A stretch of DNA of 13,266 nucleotides from Spirochaetaceae bacterium (GTDB taxonomy: Bacteria; Spirochaetota; Spirochaetia; Treponematales; Breznakiellaceae). The translations under genes and the position numbers were made by a program. Positions 10,674-13,266 of this stretch are shown here, one piece after another. Within the stretch, counting starts at the first letter, position 1. Each line of letters opens with the position of its first letter. The stretch is taken from positions 1 to 13,266 of the forward strand of contig JAISQV010000004.1 of assembly GCA_031273985.1 (NCBI GenBank), written 5' to 3'. The notes beneath the pieces were generated by a model, which searched no databases, was not told where the DNA came from, and saw only the letters and a program-made list of their open reading frames with translations.

Positions 10674-11959
10674 AGAAGTTCTGTCTGGTATTGGTAACAG
10701 CCCTGGCCTCCGTTTTGGCGCTTTCCGCCCAATCCGCCCGGCCCATGGCGCCGGTTACGGTGCGGGATTCCCAGACCTTTGGCCTGGGCGGCCCCCACGT
10801 GGCCTACACGGACACGGTGTACGGCCTTTTTGCCAACCCCGCGGCCATGAGGCGGGCAAACCGGGGCAGCGCCTTTGAGTTGTCCGTGTCGGCTCCCCAG
10901 GTGTTTGACATCCTGGGGCGTATGGACGGGGTAGATTTTGGTGATCCCCTCAGCCTGATAGGGCTTTTTAGGGAGGATGACGGAACCCTGAAATTCGGTC
11001 CCGGCGTCGCCTTGCAGTTTCCCCTTGCCATAGGCTATGCGGGCAGGGGTTTCGGTTTCGGATTTTGGGATCAGGTAGCGGTGGACCTTCATTTCAAAGG
11101 GGACACCGCGTCTGTGGGCGTCCGGGCGGACTTTATTACCAGCGTCGGTATAGCTACTTCGGTGGTTGAAATGCAGGGGCACAGCGTGGACGTGGGGATG
11201 GCCCTGAAACCCTTTGTCCGGGTCATGACCGCCGGCATTAAGCCGGTGAAGGCTACGGACCTGCTTTCCAAACTTGAGGACATGGATTCCCTCATCGATG
11301 AACTGCTCCATGACGCGGGACTGCCCGTTATTGCCGGTGTGGGCGTGGACGCGGGCATCATGTACCGTTTCCGGGAGTGGGCCTCCTTCGGAATCAGTTT
11401 CAACGACATAGTTACCCGGGGCGCCGTGGTTACGGACCTTGCGAGTACGGTGGGCGTTGAAGGCCTTACCGGAGTTGAGACGAAATCTTACTATGTCCCC
11501 TTTACGCTGAACGTGGGCGCCGCCGGTTCCGTGCGCCTGTCTGATTTCTTTCCCAACCTGCCGGCCCTGGCCGGAGAATCCTACCTGGCGCTCATGGCCG
11601 ACTGGAGGGACCTGCTGAATCAGCATTGGGGCAGCAAAGCGGAAGACCTGGTGGATTCTGACGGCAACGCCATCAGGAATCCCATCCTGAACCTGAGCTT
11701 TGGCGCCGAGCTGGGACTCTTCCGCTACGTCAAAATCCGGCTGGGGATCAGCGAAATGCTTCCCGCCTTTGGATTCGGGCTGCATTTCGGCGCCTTCCAG
11801 ATATCCAGTTCCATCTTCGGTGTTGAGCTGGGCAACGAGCCCGGTCAGTTCTCCTCCTACGAAGTGAATCTGAGCATCTCAGTCCGGCCCCAGTCGAAAC
11901 GGGAAAGGGCCTGGCCCTGGAACGGCCCCATCGTGAATCAGGCGCTGGGCATCAGGTAG
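10670..11959 (+). CDS. Outer-membrane beta-barrel protein, treponemal UPF0164 / FadL-PorV-like
   Basis: 429 aa. A signal peptide (residues 1 to about 20, MKKFCLVLVTALASVLALSA) is followed by the PorV/UPF0164-type opening FGLGGPHVAYTDTVYGLFANPAA (37-59), where a glycine-rich turn precedes an Asn-Pro-Ala motif, as in treponemal UPF0164 and FadL-like proteins. The rest alternates hydrophobic and polar residues in amphipathic strands (for example GVALQFPLAIGYAGRGFGFGFW and SFGAELGLFRYVKIRLGIS), consistent with a 14-strand-like barrel. A helical insert around 195-220 (ATDLLSKLEDMDSLIDELLHDAG) could be a plug or periplasmic element. It lacks a terminal aromatic beta-signal: the last strand (YEVNLSISVRP) is followed by a basic, Pro/Trp-containing tail. 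Transport of hydrophobic small molecules is the family hypothesis, not shown here. It overlaps the lipoprotein gene by four bases and ends before a strong terminator. Confidence 0.78.
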   Translation: MKKFCLVLVTALASVLALSAQSARPMAPVTVRDSQTFGLGGPHVAYTDTVYGLFANPAAMRRANRGSAFELSVSAPQVFDILGRMDGVDFGDPLSLIGLFREDDGTLKFGPGVALQFPLAIGYAGRGFGFGFWDQVAVDLHFKGDTASVGVRADFITSVGIATSVVEMQGHSVDVGMALKPFVRVMTAGIKPVKATDLLSKLEDMDSLIDELLHDAGLPVIAGVGVDAGIMYRFREWASFGISFNDIVTRGAVVTDLASTVGVEGLTGVETKSYYVPFTLNVGAAGSVRLSDFFPNLPALAGESYLALMADWRDLLNQHWGSKAEDLVDSDGNAIRNPILNLSFGAELGLFRYVKIRLGISEMLPAFGFGLHFGAFQISSSIFGVELGNEPGQFSSYEVNLSISVRPQSKRERAWPWNGPIVNQALGIR

Positions 11960-11980
11960 CCCCTTCCCCTGCTGCCCCGA

Positions 11981-12006
11981 AGCCCCGCCCCTGGCGGGGC
12001 TTTTTT
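11981..12006 (+). terminator. Rho-independent terminator of the lipoprotein/barrel operon
   Basis: Perfect 9-bp stem AGCCCCGCC (11981-11989) / GGCGGGGCT (11993-12001), loop CCT, followed by a T6 tract, 21 bases after the barrel gene's stop codon. Confidence 0.92.
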
Positions 12007-12045
12007 GTTTCCCGGCGCGGGGGAGACTTAGGCCGCCCGATCCGT

Positions 12046-12051
12046 TATGAT
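12046..12051 (+). promoter_or_regulatory. -10-like box immediately upstream of rdgB
   Basis: TATGAT (5 of 6) lies six bases before the rdgB ATG, the same distance as the glyA box. No convincing -35 is visible at 16-18 nt. A promoter is expected here because a strong terminator separates rdgB from the preceding operon, and no Shine-Dalgarno is present. Confidence 0.35.
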
Positions 12052-12057
12052 TCGGGT

Positions 12058-12666
12058 ATGCTTATCTGGTTTGCATCGGGGAACGCCCACAAGAAACGGG
12101 AAATTGAAGCCCTCCTCAAGGGGCGGCTTGGCGCGGTAGAGTTGAGGATTCCCGGCGAGGCGGGGATACCCTTTGAGCCTGAGGAGAATGGCGCCGCCTT
12201 TCTCGATAACGCCTTGATCAAGGCCCGGAGCCTCCGCCTCCTCCTGGACAGCCGGGGCCTTGAGGGGCCGGTGCTGGCCGACGATTCGGGGCTCTGCGTG
12301 GACGCCCTGGGCGGCAGGCCGGGGGTGCACTCGGCGCGCTACGGCGGCGGGGCGGGCCAGGCGGAGCGTAACCGCCTGCTCCTTGCGGAAACCGAAGGCT
12401 GTGCGGAACGGGGGGCGCGCTTTGTCTGCGCCCTCGTGCTGCTCTACAGCGGGGATCGCTTCTACGCCGTGCAGGAGACTCTGGAGGGAGAGCTGCTCCG
12501 GGAAAGCCGGGGCGGGGGGGGCTTCGGCTATGACCCCCTCCTCTACCTCCCGGAACTGGGCCGGACTGTTGCCGAGCTGACGGAGGAAGAAAAAAACACC
12601 CTGAGCCACCGGGGAAAGGCGGGACGCGCCCTGGCACGATTCCTGGAAGACACGCCCCGTGCCTAA
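12058..12666 (+). CDS. rdgB: XTP/dITP diphosphatase (non-canonical purine NTP pyrophosphatase), RdgB/HAM1 family
   Basis: 202 aa, cytosolic. It hydrolyses ITP, dITP and XTP to monophosphates plus pyrophosphate, cleaning deaminated purines from the nucleotide pool. Seen: substrate-binding SGNAHKK (7-13); PFEPEENGAAFLDNALIKA (38-56), the family's glutamate-containing helix; ADDSGLCVDALGGRPGVHSARY (74-95) with the metal/catalytic aspartates 75-76; GGFGYDPLLY (154-163); and EEKNTLSHRGKA (177-188). Length matches the family. The ATG at 12058 gives the normal N-terminus (IWFASGN) but has no Shine-Dalgarno, only GATTCGGGT. The gene follows a strong terminator and its end overlaps the likely GTG start of the metallophosphoesterase. 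Confidence 0.95.
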   Translation: MLIWFASGNAHKKREIEALLKGRLGAVELRIPGEAGIPFEPEENGAAFLDNALIKARSLRLLLDSRGLEGPVLADDSGLCVDALGGRPGVHSARYGGGAGQAERNRLLLAETEGCAERGARFVCALVLLYSGDRFYAVQETLEGELLRESRGGGGFGYDPLLYLPELGRTVAELTEEEKNTLSHRGKAGRALARFLEDTPRA

Positions 12667-13266
12667 TTCCTTCTTTACCGACATGACCAGTTCCCGTTTC
12701 AGCCCCGGCGCGCTGCTGGATATTTCCGGCGGCGGCAAGGTCCTGGTGATAAGCGACTTTCACATGGGCGGCGGCCGGGGGGACGATCTGGAGTACAACG
12801 GCCCCCTGGTTACGGACATTCTGCGGGATTACTACCTCAAGGATGACTGGAACCTGATCCTCAACGGGGACATTGAAGAATTGCAGCGCTTCAGCCTGGA
12901 ATCCATACGCCGCAAGTGGCCGGAGATGTACCGCATCTTTGACGCCTTCGCCGAAAAGGGAAAGCTCTACAAGACGCTGGGCAACCACGACGAGGCCCTG
13001 CTCTTTGCGAAGGACTATCCTTACGCCCTTTACGACGCGGTGCGCATTGAGACAGCGCTGCTCCCCTGCTATGTGTATCACGGTCACCAATCCTCTCACA
13101 TATACGCTAACTACAACCACATGATAGGCGCCGTGTTGCGCTACATCCTCAAGCCCTTCGGCATCAGAAACATTTCCAGCGCCCGCAGCCCCTACCGGCG
13201 TTTCTTTGTGGAGCGGCAGGCCTACGAATTTTCCCTGCGGCACCGCTGTATCTCGATAATAGGGCA
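12659..13266 (+). CDS. Metallophosphoesterase (calcineurin-like), C-terminus cut by the window edge
   Basis: 202 complete codons are visible and the frame is open at the right edge. Metal-site motifs of the calcineurin-like phosphoesterase superfamily are present: SDFHMG (Asp33, His35), NGDIEE (Asp71), LGNHDE (Asn109, His110), and YHGHQS (His141/His143), plausibly the later histidine motif. It therefore probably binds a two-metal centre and cleaves a phosphomonoester or diester; the substrate is unknown. Start choice: GTG at 12659, overlapping the end of rdgB by eight bases with GGAAGA 8 nt upstream, or ATG at 12683, which has no ribosome-binding site. I favour the GTG with moderate certainty. 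The overlap implies co-transcription with rdgB. Confidence 0.8.
   Translation, partial: MPNSFFTDMTSSRFSPGALLDISGGGKVLVISDFHMGGGRGDDLEYNGPLVTDILRDYYLKDDWNLILNGDIEELQRFSLESIRRKWPEMYRIFDAFAEKGKLYKTLGNHDEALLFAKDYPYALYDAVRIETALLPCYVYHGHQSSHIYANYNHMIGAVLRYILKPFGIRNISSARSPYRRFFVERQAYEFSLRHRCISIIG

Noticed and set aside
10601..11785. 394-codon minus-strand frame opposite the outer-membrane protein
   Set aside because: The plus-strand product has a signal peptide, a barrel-like pattern and operon context; the antisense product has none.
12028..13243. Long minus-strand frames opposite rdgB and the metallophosphoesterase
   Set aside because: Both plus-strand products carry complete family motifs; the antisense products are Pro/Arg/Gly-rich shadows.

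Overview
The window looks like chromosome from a high-GC spirochaete of the Treponema / termite-gut treponeme group. Supporting this are a long-form serine hydroxymethyltransferase, a DUF4954 left-handed beta-helix protein, a spirochaete-style lipoprotein paired with a treponemal FadL/UPF0164-like beta-barrel, and a coiled-coil PD-(D/E)XK protein of a kind multiplied in treponemes. The assignment is inferred from gene content only; no rRNA or tRNA is present.

Layout. (1) 1-1440, minus: glyA, truncated by the left edge. (2) 1441-1910: a 470-base gap crowded with palindromes. (3) 1911-2645, plus: coiled-coil nuclease-fold protein, convergent with (4) 2692-4899, minus: DUF4954 protein. (5) 4961-5386, plus: DUF3842 protein, divergent from DUF4954 and served by a good sigma70 promoter. 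(6) 5387-5761: three GC-rich hairpins, then a repeat array. (7) 5762-7320, plus: larE-larB, overlapping by one base; these make part of the nickel-pincer nucleotide cofactor. larC and larA are not in the window. (8) 7321-7850: a convergent gap holding a second copy of the repeat array, a 214-bp MITE-like element with 16-bp perfect terminal inverted repeats and a 9-bp target duplication, and further hairpins. (9) 7851-9020, minus: NifS/IscS cysteine desulfurase. (10) 9203-9595, minus: a small ferredoxin with four [4Fe-4S] motifs. (11) 9828-11959, plus: lipoprotein and outer-membrane barrel overlapping by ATGA, closed by a textbook terminator. (12) 12058-12666, plus: rdgB/HAM1, then a metallophosphoesterase (12659 onward) cut by the right edge.

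How the parts relate. Several genes fall in sulfur, iron-sulfur and cofactor chemistry: LarE (sulfur insertion), LarB (carboxylation of the cofactor precursor), NifS (sulfur mobilisation) and the polyferredoxin (electron transfer). They sit in separate transcription units, so a functional link is only suggestive. The lipoprotein/barrel pair probably forms one cell-envelope unit.

The most unusual content is between the genes: the MITE-like element carrying a bidirectional terminator-like stem; direct repeats bracketing larEB; a dispersed CAC-periodic repeat family, one copy of which supplies the last residues of LarB; AACTCC-anchored hairpins on both sides of nifS; and two genes (glyA, rdgB) with no Shine-Dalgarno but a -10-like box exactly 6 nt before the ATG, suggesting leaderless mRNAs.
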